From contig VEQK01000004.1 of the NCBI GenBank assembly GCA_018883265.1, positions 1 through 64,000 of the forward strand: DNA of 64,000 bases. The letters are read 5' to 3'. The translations under genes and the position numbers were made by a program. Below the pieces are notes generated by a model that was not told the origin of the DNA, searched no databases, and saw only the letters and a list, made by a program, of their open reading frames with translations. Of this stretch, positions 51,716 through 61,613 are shown one piece after another (the stretch's first letter is position 1; each line of letters begins with the position of its first letter). Source of the DNA: Rhodocyclaceae bacterium (GTDB taxonomy: Bacteria; Pseudomonadota; Gammaproteobacteria; Burkholderiales; Rhodocyclaceae).

Positions 51716-52663
51716 TTAGGGCAGATCTTTTAGAGCCTGTGTGACGATATAGGCCAGCCGCCGCCCGGCCAGTGCCAGGCGCATGTGGCTGGTGTCGCGT
51801 CCCTCGAGCCAGTAGTCCTGACGAATGACGAAGCTGCCCGGCAGATTGGGGTCGGGTAGCAGCCCAGGATAGACCTGATCCCGCGCGATGCTGAAAGATT
51901 CCTCGATCCAGGCGCGGGGCGGTTTGATGAGTTCGCTCTCGGTCACCTGCAACGATTGGCTCAGGAGACGGACGAGTTCTTGATTGAAGCGGTTGGAGCC
52001 CGGTCGGGCCTGTCCGGGGAGTTCGTCCCACCAGCGATGTAGGCTGAGGGGTTCCGGCGGTTTTCTGCCAGCATCCAAGACAGTCACCAGGTTGCCGCCT
52101 GCGTCGAGTTCACCAGGGTGACCGGGCACTTGCCGACTGGCGCAGTGCAGGGGTTGATGCGCATCGGCTACGAGGTGGCTGACCCAGGCGAGTGCGACGG
52201 CCCGATCATGTCGGGACAGTGACGCATCGCCAAGCAGCCGGATCTGCGTACTCAACGCCTGCTCCAGAAGCCCATGGGGAGTCTGGCGCTCGAAGGGCCT
52301 GGCGATGTCGCGGTCGGCAAAGTGCCAGCGTCGCGTTGATTCACCGCTGCTGGCCCGGCTTAGCCATTGTCGGTTGGTGGTCGGTGGGGTGTCCGATGTT
52401 GAGGTGTTATCGGCTTTATCTCTCAGACTATCTGGCCAGAGCGCGGCGGCCATCCAGTTGGCTTCAGTGGATTGGCCCTGCGTGTCCGGAATCAGTCGCT
52501 GGCTTAGTAGCAACCGTTGAACGCGATCACGTGACGTCACGTCCAGTGCCGACCAGGCAACGGCCACGACCTCCCGGTGGCCTGCGGCATTCCAGGCGTG
52601 CGCGGTCCCTGATGCCAGTAGGAGCAGGTAGAGTAGCGGGCGTAAGAGAGGACGAAAAAGCAT
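51716..52663 (-). CDS. secreted S1/P1-type nuclease
   Basis: A 315-residue exported zinc nuclease. The start is ATG 52663 (MLFRPLLRPLLYLLLLASG); the track ORF extends into rsmB. Signal peptidase cleavage after AHA would leave Trp as the first mature residue, required in S1/P1 enzymes because its amino group binds zinc. Further zinc motifs are NAAGHREV and VSHLVADAHQPLHCAS. It should degrade single-stranded DNA/RNA or 3'-nucleotides in the periplasm or outside. Transcribed divergently from rsmB. Confidence 0.9.
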   Translation of the reverse strand: MLFRPLLRPLLYLLLLASGTAHAWNAAGHREVVAVAWSALDVTSRDRVQRLLLSQRLIPDTQGQSTEANWMAAALWPDSLRDKADNTSTSDTPPTTNRQWLSRASSGESTRRWHFADRDIARPFERQTPHGLLEQALSTQIRLLGDASLSRHDRAVALAWVSHLVADAHQPLHCASRQVPGHPGELDAGGNLVTVLDAGRKPPEPLSLHRWWDELPGQARPGSNRFNQELVRLLSQSLQVTESELIKPPRAWIEESFSIARDQVYPGLLPDPNLPGSFVIRQDYWLEGRDTSHMRLALAGRRLAYIVTQALKDLP

Positions 52664-52712
52664 GCAGTGCGAAGCGCTTTGATGGTGTTGTAAACATGCT
52701 ACACTCAAACCG

Positions 52713-54149
52713 ATGATAAGGCGTTCACAAGCTCGACCAACTGCTCCGGTCGCATCCCCTCGTGGGGGCGTCCAGAAAGCCTCGCGCCCAAGCGGCATGC
52801 AAGGTCGGGAGCAGTCCGGAGCGCCGCAGCGTCCACGCCCAGGTGTTACGGGATTACAACCGGATTCGTTGGCCTGGGCGATTAAAACCGCAGCAGGTTG
52901 TGTGACTGATGTCGTGGCCTTTGGCCGGAGCCTGACGGCAGTGCTGGTCGATTTGCGTCGGCAGGAGTTACCGCCTTATGCGGTTCGGGCGCAGGCAATA
53001 GACCTGATTTATGCAACGCTGCGCCGATTTGGCCGTGGCGATGTTGAGTTGTCCCAACTGCTGGACCGCCCAACTGCCGAAGATGAATTACGCAACCTGT
53101 TGCGGGTCTCGCTTTGCTGGTTGGAGATGCACCCGGAAAAAGCGCACGTCGGTGTTGATCAGGCCGTCGAAGCGGCAGCCACACTCTCGGGTGGGCGTTA
53201 TCGCGGCTTTGTGAATGCCATTTTGCGGCGCGCGCTGCGCGAACGCATACAACTTGACGCAGCCATTGCTGCGAACGATGAGGCGCACTATCAACATCCA
53301 GCCTGGTGGTTGCGTCGACTCAAAGCCGATTGGCCGGACGACTGGCCAGCGATTGCGGCGGGCGGTAATCGCAAACCCCCCATGGGCCTACGTGTTAACC
53401 GCTTGCGCTCGGATGTCCGCATCTATGCTCAGAAGCTGGCTGATGCCGGCATGGCGGTTGCGCCAGTGATGCCGGATGCCGGACCGGATGCCCTTTTATT
53501 GTCGCAACCGCAGCCCGCCGATTCGCTGCCCGGATTGGCCGAGGGGGATGTCGCGGTACAGGATCTGGGTGCACAGCAGGCCGCGTTGTTGCTCGATGTG
53601 CAACCCGGCATGCGGGTTCTGGATGCCTGCGCGGCGCCGGGTGGCAAAGCCTCACACCTGCTCGAGTGCGCGCCCATTGAACTGACTGCGGTCGAAGTGG
53701 ATCCGGAACGCTGTGCCGCGCTCAGGAGGGCGCTGGATCCAGCACGTTTCCCGGCCGACCGCAGTATCAACGTGATCTGTGCGGATGCCGGACGACCCGG
53801 GGCCACCTGGGCCAAACGGCCATTCGATACGATTCTGCTAGATGCCCCCTGCTCGGGCTCCGGCGTGGCAGGCCGTCATCCGGACGCCAAGTGGCTGCGT
53901 CGTGACGAAGATATTCCCACGCTGGCACGGACGCAACGTTACTTGTTGAAGGCATTGTGGCCGTTGCTTAAACCCGGTGGCCGTCTGCTGTATGGCACCT
54001 GCTCGTTGTTTGCGCAGGAAAACGGTTGGCAGATCGAGGCATTTCTGCGGGCCGTGCCCGATGCCCGCCTCGTCACCGAACGCCGGTTGTTGCCGGATAA
54101 CTGTCATGACGGCTTTTATTACGCGCTACTGGAAAAGCGTCCGGTATGA
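52713..54149 (+). CDS. rsmB: 16S rRNA (cytosine967-C5)-methyltransferase
   Basis: A 478-residue m5C methyltransferase. An N-terminal NusB-like RNA-binding domain (about 55-190) precedes the catalytic domain with SAM motif VLDACAAPGGKASHLLE and the two catalytic cysteines in LDAPCSGSG and YGTCSLFAQE. The first ~50 residues are an Arg/Pro/Gly-rich extension not usual in the family; start M29 would remove half of it. It overlaps DUF4390 by 4 bases and opens the rsmB-DUF4390-ntrY-ntrX operon. Confidence 0.95.
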   Translation: MIRRSQARPTAPVASPRGGVQKASRPSGMQGREQSGAPQRPRPGVTGLQPDSLAWAIKTAAGCVTDVVAFGRSLTAVLVDLRRQELPPYAVRAQAIDLIYATLRRFGRGDVELSQLLDRPTAEDELRNLLRVSLCWLEMHPEKAHVGVDQAVEAAATLSGGRYRGFVNAILRRALRERIQLDAAIAANDEAHYQHPAWWLRRLKADWPDDWPAIAAGGNRKPPMGLRVNRLRSDVRIYAQKLADAGMAVAPVMPDAGPDALLLSQPQPADSLPGLAEGDVAVQDLGAQQAALLLDVQPGMRVLDACAAPGGKASHLLECAPIELTAVEVDPERCAALRRALDPARFPADRSINVICADAGRPGATWAKRPFDTILLDAPCSGSGVAGRHPDAKWLRRDEDIPTLARTQRYLLKALWPLLKPGGRLLYGTCSLFAQENGWQIEAFLRAVPDARLVTERRLLPDNCHDGFYYALLEKRPV

Positions 54150-54730
54150 GGATGGGCCCTGTTCTGCGCATGATCGGTCACCTGCTCGTGGCCGTGAGCC
54201 TGGGATCGCAGACCCTGCCGGCGATGGCTGCAGGCGCCGAGGTTCGTGCGCCGGCCATCGTGCAAACGGACGAAGCGGTGTTGCTGACAGGTCATTTCGC
54301 ATTGGCACTCTCTCCTGCACTGACCGATGCAGTGAATCATGGCATTCCGCTGGTTTTCCAGATGGAAGCGGAACTGAAACGGTCGCGTTGGTATTGGACG
54401 GATGAAACGCTTTACCGCGCGCGCGTCGACCGGCGGTTGACCTATAACGCGCTGGTCAGAAATTACCGTGTGAGCGAGGGTGCGAACGGCCGGAATTTCC
54501 TGAATATGGAAGATGCCGTCGCGTACATCGCCCGTCCGGCGGAATGGCGGTTGCCCACGGGGCAAGCCAGAACCGGCGAGATGATTGACGTCGCGATTCG
54601 CTTTCGTCTGGACCCTGCATTCCTGCCGAAGCCATTTCAGGTGGTCTCTTTTGGCGACCATGACTGGCGGGTTGATAGTGATTGGCGCATGTTCCGCCTG
54701 ACGGTGCCGCCAACCATGGGAGCGAAGTGA
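54146..54730 (+). CDS. DUF4390 domain protein (exported)
   Basis: A 194-residue protein with a signal peptide (MIGHLLVAVSLGSQTLPAMA) and a mature part matching DUF4390: LLTGHFALALSPALTDAVNH, GIPLVFQMEAELKRSRWYW and RRLTYNALVRNYRV. It is regularly located between rsmB and ntrY in betaproteobacteria and may act as a periplasmic partner of the kinase, but this is inference. Overlaps on both sides (ATGA with rsmB, TGATG with ntrY) show tight coupling. Confidence 0.87.
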   Translation: MRMGPVLRMIGHLLVAVSLGSQTLPAMAAGAEVRAPAIVQTDEAVLLTGHFALALSPALTDAVNHGIPLVFQMEAELKRSRWYWTDETLYRARVDRRLTYNALVRNYRVSEGANGRNFLNMEDAVAYIARPAEWRLPTGQARTGEMIDVAIRFRLDPAFLPKPFQVVSFGDHDWRVDSDWRMFRLTVPPTMGAK

Positions 54731-56889
54731 TGCGTCTGGCGATGCTGATCATGACGCTCGTCTCGGTGGCGCTGCTTTTTCTGCTGACGCAGGCTTCGGC
54801 AAACACCGATTTCTTCGCCCGCCACTATGTCTGGCTCGTCGGTTTGAATGTGGGTCTTGGCCTGGCGATGACGGCTGTGATTGGCGTGCAGCTCTATCGG
54901 CTCTGGCGTGATCATCGCGAGCAGATTTTCGGTGCGCGCCTGAAGTTCCGGTTGATGCTGATGCTGGCCATCATGGCGCTGGTGCCGGGTGCAATCATTT
55001 ATGCCGTGTCCGTACAGTTCGTGACGCGTAGCATCGAAAGCTGGTTTGATGTTCGGGTTGAGCAGGCTCTGGAAGCGGGCCTCAATCTTGGCCGCGATGC
55101 GCTGGAAGGTCTTACTGTCGGGTTGGTCGCTACAACCCGTGATGCGGCGACGGCAATTGCCCAGCGGGGAAATACCGCTGCGCCGGCGGTACTCGTGAAA
55201 CTGAAGGAGGTCACGAACGCGCAGTCAGCGATGGTGCTGCAGGTTGCGGGTAACCGCATCCACGTATTGGCTTCATCGGAGGCGCGTGCTGAACAGTGGG
55301 TGTTGCCGTTGCCCACGCAGATATCGGCGGCTCGCAAGGACGGTGCATTCTCCGCGATTGAAGCCGACAGCACTGGGCAACCCGTGCTGCGCGCCATGGT
55401 GCAGCTACCCGGGGACGAATCCCAGAGTCAGCCGCGCCTGCTTGAAGTCGTGGTGCCGGTACCCGAGAAGCTTGCAGCAGATTCCGAGGCGGTGCAGACG
55501 GTTTACCGGGAATATCGCGAGCTGGAGTTGGCGCGTGCCGGCCTGACCCGATTGTATGCAATCACGCTGACCCTGACCTTGTTGCTGGCCCTCGCGGCAG
55601 CATTTGCCGCAGCCTTCATCCTAGCCCGCCGTTTCACGGCGCCCCTGACGATTCTGGCCGAGGGAACGCAGGCCGTTGCGGCGGGCGATTTGTCGCCGAA
55701 ACAGATTGTCGTGAGCAATGACGAGTTAGGGATCCTGACGCAGTCATTTAATCGCATGACCTATCAGTTGCGCGAGGCGCATACCGAAACAGAACGGCAT
55801 CGGGGCGATCTTGAGCGGGCACGGGCCTATCTCCAGGAGGTGCTCGACAACCTGTCGGCCGGTGTGTTGGCGTTTGACCGGCGATTTGTGCTGAAAGCCG
55901 TGAATGGTGCTGCAAAGAAGCTACTGGCCGAGGAGTGGGTGGGGCTTTTATTTGAGCCGTTGGAAGCATGGCCGCGTCAGGAACAATTGGCGCGCACGAT
56001 ACGCGACGGTTTTGCCCGGCATGGCGATGCCGCCTGGCAGATCGAGGTGGAGCGCGTACAGCCCGATGGCCGTAAGCAGCAACTGATGGTGCACGGGTCC
56101 GAGTTACCAGAATCCTCGGGCGGCGGTTACGTGGTGGTGTTTGATGATATTACCGAACTGATTCTGGCGCAGCGTGCGACGGCCTGGGGAGAAGTGGCGC
56201 GTCGCCTGGCCCATGAAATCAAGAATCCGTTGACGCCGATTCAATTGGCGGCAGAACGACTGGAACACAAGTTGACCGCTCACCTGAACGAACCGGATGC
56301 CGAGATCCTGCAACGCTCGACCCGGACGATCGTCAATCAGGTTCAGGCCATGAAGCGGATGGTGGATAGCTTCCGCGATTATGCGCGTTTGCCACCGGCC
56401 AATCTGGTGACGCTGGACCTGAACGAACTGCTGGGCGACATGCTGGTGCTGTATGAATCCTCACCGACCCCGATTCACACGGCGCTGGCAGCGGATTTGC
56501 CGCGCATCAAAGCCGACCCTAACCAGTTACGCCAGATCATTCACAATCTGATCCGCAATGCCCAGGATGCAACCGAAGGGCGTGGCAATCGGCAGATTGA
56601 TGTGAGTACGCGTCATGTGAATCGGCACGTCGAATTGATTATTGCCGATACCGGACCAGGATTTCCTCCGGAGATCATGGCGAACGCATTTGAACCCTAT
56701 GTCACCACCAAGCCCAAGGGAACCGGTCTGGGCCTGCCGATCGTCAAGAAGATTATTGAGGATCATGGCGGCAGGATCGCTCTGGGTAATCGAACCACCG
56801 GCGGTGCCGAGGTCTGTATTTTCTTACAGACTGCTGAAGCTGCTGAGGGTGTCCATCAACGAGATAATGAAAAGTCGGTAGGAGCCTGA
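54730..56889 (+). CDS. ntrY: NtrY-type sensor histidine kinase
   Basis: A 719-residue membrane kinase from ATG 54730 in the DUF4390 stop. Three N-terminal TMs (about 1-110) are followed by a periplasmic or PAS-like region, another TM near 280-300 (LTLLLALAAAFAAAFILA), HAMP, a PAS domain (LDNLSAGVLAFDRRF) and the kinase core with phospho-His in ARRLAHEIKNPLTPIQLAAE, N box NLIRNAQDA and G boxes DTGPGFPPE and GTGLGLPIVKKI. It pairs with NtrX one base downstream. Inferred signal: respiratory or nitrogen state. Confidence 0.95.
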   Translation: MRLAMLIMTLVSVALLFLLTQASANTDFFARHYVWLVGLNVGLGLAMTAVIGVQLYRLWRDHREQIFGARLKFRLMLMLAIMALVPGAIIYAVSVQFVTRSIESWFDVRVEQALEAGLNLGRDALEGLTVGLVATTRDAATAIAQRGNTAAPAVLVKLKEVTNAQSAMVLQVAGNRIHVLASSEARAEQWVLPLPTQISAARKDGAFSAIEADSTGQPVLRAMVQLPGDESQSQPRLLEVVVPVPEKLAADSEAVQTVYREYRELELARAGLTRLYAITLTLTLLLALAAAFAAAFILARRFTAPLTILAEGTQAVAAGDLSPKQIVVSNDELGILTQSFNRMTYQLREAHTETERHRGDLERARAYLQEVLDNLSAGVLAFDRRFVLKAVNGAAKKLLAEEWVGLLFEPLEAWPRQEQLARTIRDGFARHGDAAWQIEVERVQPDGRKQQLMVHGSELPESSGGGYVVVFDDITELILAQRATAWGEVARRLAHEIKNPLTPIQLAAERLEHKLTAHLNEPDAEILQRSTRTIVNQVQAMKRMVDSFRDYARLPPANLVTLDLNELLGDMLVLYESSPTPIHTALAADLPRIKADPNQLRQIIHNLIRNAQDATEGRGNRQIDVSTRHVNRHVELIIADTGPGFPPEIMANAFEPYVTTKPKGTGLGLPIVKKIIEDHGGRIALGNRTTGGAEVCIFLQTAEAAEGVHQRDNEKSVGA

Positions 56890-56890
56890 T

Positions 56891-58183
56891 ATGGCGGAAA
56901 TACTGGTAGTCGATGATGAAGTCGGGATTCGCGAGCTGCTTTCCGAGATCCTTGCAGATGAAGGTCACAGCGTTTCGCTTGCCGAGAATGCGACCAAGGC
57001 GCGGGAATTGCGCGGTAGCCGACGCCCGGATCTGGTCTTGCTGGATATCTGGATGCCGGACGCCGATGGTATTTCGCTGCTCAAGGAATGGTCGGCTAAC
57101 GGTCTGCTGACAATGCCGGTGGTCATGATGTCCGGGCACGGCACGATTGATACCGCCGTTGAAGCAACGCGGATTGGCGCCGTCGATTTTCTGGAGAAGC
57201 CGATCGCGTTGCAGAAGCTTTTGGCCACCGTCAAGAAATGTCTGAAACCCGATGCGTCGGCGACGCGCCAACACTATGCGGTGGATTCCCTGCTGCAGAT
57301 TGGGTTACTCAAGAAGTTCGCGCAGCGCATTGCGCAGTCTGCCAAGCATTCGCCGGTTCTTTTCCTACGTGGCGCCCAGGGCCTGGTGGCTGAAGTCGGC
57401 GCTCGCAGCCTGCTGGCGCCGCATGCGCCCTGGCTCAATCTGTCGCAGGAAAGCCGGGCGATTACCCAGGAGATGCTTGAGCAGCATGCGGGCGGTGTTC
57501 TGTTCTTGCCGGAGCTTTATGGCGCCGGTCGGATGACACAGATGAATCTGGCCTTTGTGCTGGAGCGTCTGGTCAAGTACCGGCTGACACTGGTGGTAGC
57601 CAGCGCGCATGCCGTTGAGGCAATTATCGAAAGCGGTGTTGATCCTGCGCTGGTATCCCGTTTAAGCGATGTTTGGGTGGGTCTGCCATCGTTGTCGGAA
57701 TCGGCGAATGACCTGCCGGAACTTCTGCCGGCATTACTGACCCTACTCTGTGAGCAAGGCAACATTCCGCACCGCTACATGGCACCGGATGCGCTCAACG
57801 TCTTGCGCCAGAAGTCTTGGTCGGGTGCCGATGGTGGCTGGAGTTCGCTGTTGGGTACACTGAAGAACCTGGCGCTCAACGCACTGGATGAAACCATTAG
57901 CCGCCAGGATGTGGATGGTCTTTTGCAGACCGCCGAAACGCTGGCCGAAGAATCGCCCGCAGAAGAGGTGGCGGGGTCTTTGGGCGCTTTTTATGAGATG
58001 ACGCTCAAGGAGGCGCGCGACGCTTTTGAACGCCTGTACCTGATGCACCATATTGCACGCAGTAACGGCAACATGACCCGGGTTGCCGAACAGAGCGGCC
58101 TAGAACGGACGCATCTCTACCGTAAATTCAAACAGCTGGGCATTACGCTGGATCGGCGCGATGCCGGCAGTAATGCTGCCTGA
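56891..58183 (+). CDS. ntrX: NtrX-type response regulator with degenerate AAA+ domain
   Basis: A 430-residue regulator. The receiver domain (1-120) has the acidic pocket VVDDE, phospho-acceptor Asp52 in LLDIWMPDADG, and the conserved lysine in EKP. The central region aligns in position with the sigma-54 AAA+ domain but has lost Walker A (GAQGLVAEVGAR where GESGTGKE is expected) and GAFTGA. A C-terminal Fis-type helix-turn-helix remains (NMTRVAEQSGLERTHLYRKF). It should bind DNA but not remodel sigma-54 holoenzyme, so it probably regulates sigma-70 promoters. Confidence 0.93.
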   Translation: MAEILVVDDEVGIRELLSEILADEGHSVSLAENATKARELRGSRRPDLVLLDIWMPDADGISLLKEWSANGLLTMPVVMMSGHGTIDTAVEATRIGAVDFLEKPIALQKLLATVKKCLKPDASATRQHYAVDSLLQIGLLKKFAQRIAQSAKHSPVLFLRGAQGLVAEVGARSLLAPHAPWLNLSQESRAITQEMLEQHAGGVLFLPELYGAGRMTQMNLAFVLERLVKYRLTLVVASAHAVEAIIESGVDPALVSRLSDVWVGLPSLSESANDLPELLPALLTLLCEQGNIPHRYMAPDALNVLRQKSWSGADGGWSSLLGTLKNLALNALDETISRQDVDGLLQTAETLAEESPAEEVAGSLGAFYEMTLKEARDAFERLYLMHHIARSNGNMTRVAEQSGLERTHLYRKFKQLGITLDRRDAGSNAA

Positions 58184-58206
58184 TATCGCTGACTGCTTAA
58201 TCGACT

Positions 58207-59298
58207 ATGAACTCTGGAGTTGCTGTGAATCGTCCCCGTAATGATCTTTTTTTGCGAGCCTTGCTCAAAGAGCCTACCGAAACGACGCCTGTCTGGCTGA
58301 TGCGCCAGGCCGGGCGATATCTGCCGGAGTATCGCGAAACGCGCAAGCGTGCCGGGAGTTTCCTGGGGCTTTGCAAGAATCCGGCTTATGCCTGCGAGGT
58401 GACGCTGCAGCCGCTGGCGCGTTATGACCTTGATGCAGCCATTCTTTTTTCGGATATTCTCACTGTCCCGGACGCCATGGGCCTGGGTCTGTACTTTTCC
58501 GAAGGCGAAGGTCCGAAGTTCGAGCGTCCGCTGCGGGACGAATGGGAGATCCGTAACCTCTGTGTGCCCGATCCCCATGACCAGCTACGCTATGTCATTG
58601 ATGCCGTCGCCGAAATTCGTCGGGCGCTGGATAACAGCGTACCGCTCATTGGTTTTTCGGGCAGCCCGTGGACACTGGCTTGCTACATGGTAGAGGGTGG
58701 CGCCTCCGATGACTACGCACGCATCAAGACGATGTTGTACGATCGACCGGATCTGATGCACAAGATCCTGGAGGTCACGGCCGAGTCGGTCATTCAGTAT
58801 CTGAATGCCCAAATCGAGGCCGGCGCGCAGGCCGTGATGGTTTTCGATTCCTGGGGCGGTACCCTGGCCGAGGCAGCGTTCCACGAATTTTCGCTCAATT
58901 ACATGAAACGGATCATTGCGGGTCTGCACAAGACTTGGGACGGTGCGCGCATTCCCTCTATCGTCTTTACCAAGGGCGGCGGGCTCTGGCTTGAGGCATT
59001 GGCGGACACGGGCGCCAATGGGCTGGGATTGGACTGGACCATTGATATCGGCAAGGCGCGTGTCCGCGTCGGTGACCGGGTGGCGCTGCAGGGTAATCTG
59101 GATCCGACGATTCTTCGTGCCGGCCCGGAAGCCGTAGCGCGCGAAGCGGAAAAAGTGCTGCGTAGCTTTGGTGCTGCCGATACCGGTCACGTTTTTAATC
59201 TCGGGCATGGTATTTCACAATTCACCCCGCCGGAGAACGTTGCAGTGCTCGTCGACACCGTGCATTCGGTCAGTCGCGCCATACGGGCGGGCCGCTGA
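58207..59298 (+). CDS. hemE: uroporphyrinogen decarboxylase
   Basis: Converts uroporphyrinogen III to coproporphyrinogen III in heme synthesis. [19 protein letters not shown] holds the substrate-binding arginines and [12 protein letters not shown] the catalytic aspartate; [17 protein letters not shown] and FNLGHGI are further hallmarks. 363 residues; GTG 58225 is an alternative start. It follows ntrX by 23 bases and may be read from the same transcript. Confidence 0.97.
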   Translation: MNSGVAVNRPRNDLFLRALLKEPTETTPVWLMRQAGRYLPEYRETRKRAGSFLGLCKNPAYACEVTLQPLARYDLDAAILFSDILTVPDAMGLGLYFSEGEGPKFERPLRDEWEIRNLCVPDPHDQLRYVIDAVAEIRRALDNSVPLIGFSGSPWTLACYMVEGGASDDYARIKTMLYDRPDLMHKILEVTAESVIQYLNAQIEAGAQAVMVFDSWGGTLAEAAFHEFSLNYMKRIIAGLHKTWDGARIPSIVFTKGGGLWLEALADTGANGLGLDWTIDIGKARVRVGDRVALQGNLDPTILRAGPEAVAREAEKVLRSFGAADTGHVFNLGHGISQFTPPENVAVLVDTVHSVSRAIRAGR

Positions 59299-59398
59299 GG
59301 CGGCTCTTGGGAGCCCGTCCGCATGGTAACGGCATAATCTGAGTGCAAGGTAGTCCCGTGGCCGGTTTCACCCTGTCAAGAGGCCCGATCCGAGCTTC

Positions 59399-59419
59399 TT
59401 ACCCACAAAGTTATCCACA
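59399..59419 (+). promoter_or_regulatory. tandem DnaA boxes upstream of priA
   Basis: A perfect TTATCCACA (59411-59419) is preceded 12 bases earlier by TTACCCACA (59399-59407), one mismatch from consensus, same orientation. They lie about 82 bases before the priA start, in a 202-base spacer otherwise without evident features. A role in DnaA control of priA is inference. Confidence 0.65.
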
Positions 59420-59500
59420 ATGGGGATTTGTCGGTTTTCATCGACTAAACAATGGGTTGCGGGTTTGTGCAGAGAAGCCCGTTAACAAATATCCTCTAAC

Positions 59501-61579
59501 ATGGTGCTTTCGATGAGCGGACAAAACCTCCTGGAAAATCCGGAGGTTGCATGGCGTTTACGCGTCGCGATTGATGCCCCGTTGGCGTCCTGCTTCGATT
59601 ACCTGGGGCCGTTGGACGTGACGCCGGCAGACGTGGGTTACCGGGTCGTTGTACCCTTCGGATCCGGTCGGCGGGTGGGGCTAATTCTGGAGGTGCTGCC
59701 CCTGCAGGATGCGAGCGACCCCTTGGCCCCCGGTTCAGCCAGCCTCAAGTTGGCCGAGGTTGTCTTACGTGACCTGCCGCCACTACCAACGGACTGGATG
59801 GATTTGTGTTTGTTTGCGGCCAGCTACTACCAGGCGGCTCCGGGTGAGGCCCTGTTACAGGCAATACCGACGGGGTTGCGTAAACCTGATCCGACCAAGC
59901 GACGCTCGATCAAGCGGGTTGAACCTGCACACATCGCTGCGACGTCGCTGCCTGAATTGACGGCGTGTCAGAGCGCGGTGCTCACCGAACTGTTGCCTCG
60001 ACTTCAGGGATATTCGGCAAATCTGCTCTTTGGTGTGACGGGCTCGGGTAAAACCGAGGTCTATCTGCGCTTAATCGACGATGTACTCGCAGCAGGCAAG
60101 CAGGTATTGGTACTGGTACCCGAAATCAATCTAACGCCGTTGTTGGAAGCGCGTGTTGCCGCGCGCTTTCCGGCAGTGACGGTGGTTAGCCTGCATAGCG
60201 AAGTCACTGAAGCCGCTCGTGCCCGATATTTTTCTGCGGCGCTTGGTGGTGAGGCGCGCATTGTTATTGGGACCCGGCTTGCTGTGTTTACGCCGATGCC
60301 GGATCTGGGGCTGATCATTGTGGACGAGGAACATGACCCGGCCTACAAGCAACTCGAAGGCATGCGATATCACGCGCGTGATCTGGCCGTCTGGCGCGCC
60401 CGTCAGCTGACTGTGCCAATTGTGCTCGGTTCGGCGACGCCTTCGCCCGAGAGCTGGTCCAACGTACAGAGTGGACGCTACAAACGTCTCGATCTACCCG
60501 AGCGTGCGCACGCCGAAGCCGTGTTGCCGACAGTGAGCTTGCTCGATACGCGACGGCTAACACTCGACGAAGGATTGTCTCAGTCGCTGCTTGAGGCGCT
60601 GGCTCAGGGCTTGACCGCCGGCGAGCAAAGCCTGCTGTTTATTAATCGGCGTGGCTATGCACCGGTGCTCACCTGCACTGCCTGTGGCTGGGTATCGAAC
60701 TGCCGACGCTGTGCGGCGCATCGGGTCGTACACCGAATGGATCGCACGCTGCGCTGCCACCATTGTGGTGACACCTCGCCGATTCCACGTCAGTGCCCTG
60801 ATTGCGGCAACGCCGATTTGCGGCCGCTGGGCCGTGGAACGCAGCGCATCGAGGAAGCCTTGCAAAAACATTTCCCTCAGGCACGGATACTGCGCGTCGA
60901 TCGCGATGTAGCAACCACACGCAAACAGTGGGAAGCGCTTGAGGAACAAATCCGGTCTTGTGAGGTCGATATTCTGGTCGGCACACAGATGCTGGCGAAG
61001 GGTCACGACTTTCCGGCATTGACGCGGGTTGGCGTGGTCGGGGCCGATTCAGGGTTGTTTGCGGCCGATTGGCGTGCACCGGAGCGGCTGTTTGCCCAGC
61101 TCATGCAGGTGGCCGGTCGCGCGGGCCGCGCAGCACAACCGGGGCGGGTGATTGTTCAGACTGAACATCCCGAGCATCCGCTCTATCAGTGCCTGCTTCG
61201 TCACGATGTGCCGGGCTTTCTGGAAATGGAATTAAAAGAGCGGCAACGCGCCGGATTTCCACCTTACGCCTCGCAAGCGATCGTGCGTGCCGAGGCAAAG
61301 CAGCTGCAGACCGTGCTGGAATTTCTCGGACGAATTCGAACGCTGGTTTCAGCCGAGTCCCATCCGGACGTATTTATGTATGACCCGGTGCCCATGCGCA
61401 TGGTCAAGCTGGCAGGTCGTGAGCGGGCCCAACTGTTGATCGAGTCGCCCAGCCGCATCGCGCTACAGAATTTTCTGAATGACTGGTTGCCAAAAATCAG
61501 CGCCGGGCGTGGTATGACGCGGGGTCATGCACCGGGGGGCGTAAGGTGGGGCGTCGAGGTCGATCCGCTGGAATGCTAG
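59501..61579 (+). CDS. priA: primosomal protein N', replication restart helicase PriA
   Basis: A 692-residue DEXH helicase that reloads the replisome at stalled forks. The N-terminal DNA-binding domain is followed by Walker A GVTGSGKTEVYLRL, helicase motif DEEHDPAYKQLEGMRYHARD, and the paired zinc-binding cysteines CTACGWVSNCRRC and CHHCGDTSPIPRQCPDCGN inserted in the second helicase lobe. VAGRAGRAAQPG is motif VI. ATG 59513 is an alternative start. Confidence 0.97.
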   Translation: MVLSMSGQNLLENPEVAWRLRVAIDAPLASCFDYLGPLDVTPADVGYRVVVPFGSGRRVGLILEVLPLQDASDPLAPGSASLKLAEVVLRDLPPLPTDWMDLCLFAASYYQAAPGEALLQAIPTGLRKPDPTKRRSIKRVEPAHIAATSLPELTACQSAVLTELLPRLQGYSANLLFGVTGSGKTEVYLRLIDDVLAAGKQVLVLVPEINLTPLLEARVAARFPAVTVVSLHSEVTEAARARYFSAALGGEARIVIGTRLAVFTPMPDLGLIIVDEEHDPAYKQLEGMRYHARDLAVWRARQLTVPIVLGSATPSPESWSNVQSGRYKRLDLPERAHAEAVLPTVSLLDTRRLTLDEGLSQSLLEALAQGLTAGEQSLLFINRRGYAPVLTCTACGWVSNCRRCAAHRVVHRMDRTLRCHHCGDTSPIPRQCPDCGNADLRPLGRGTQRIEEALQKHFPQARILRVDRDVATTRKQWEALEEQIRSCEVDILVGTQMLAKGHDFPALTRVGVVGADSGLFAADWRAPERLFAQLMQVAGRAGRAAQPGRVIVQTEHPEHPLYQCLLRHDVPGFLEMELKERQRAGFPPYASQAIVRAEAKQLQTVLEFLGRIRTLVSAESHPDVFMYDPVPMRMVKLAGRERAQLLIESPSRIALQNFLNDWLPKISAGRGMTRGHAPGGVRWGVEVDPLEC

Positions 61580-61613
61580 GGATACCTTGACCTGAGCACC
61601 CGCGTTGTTGCGT

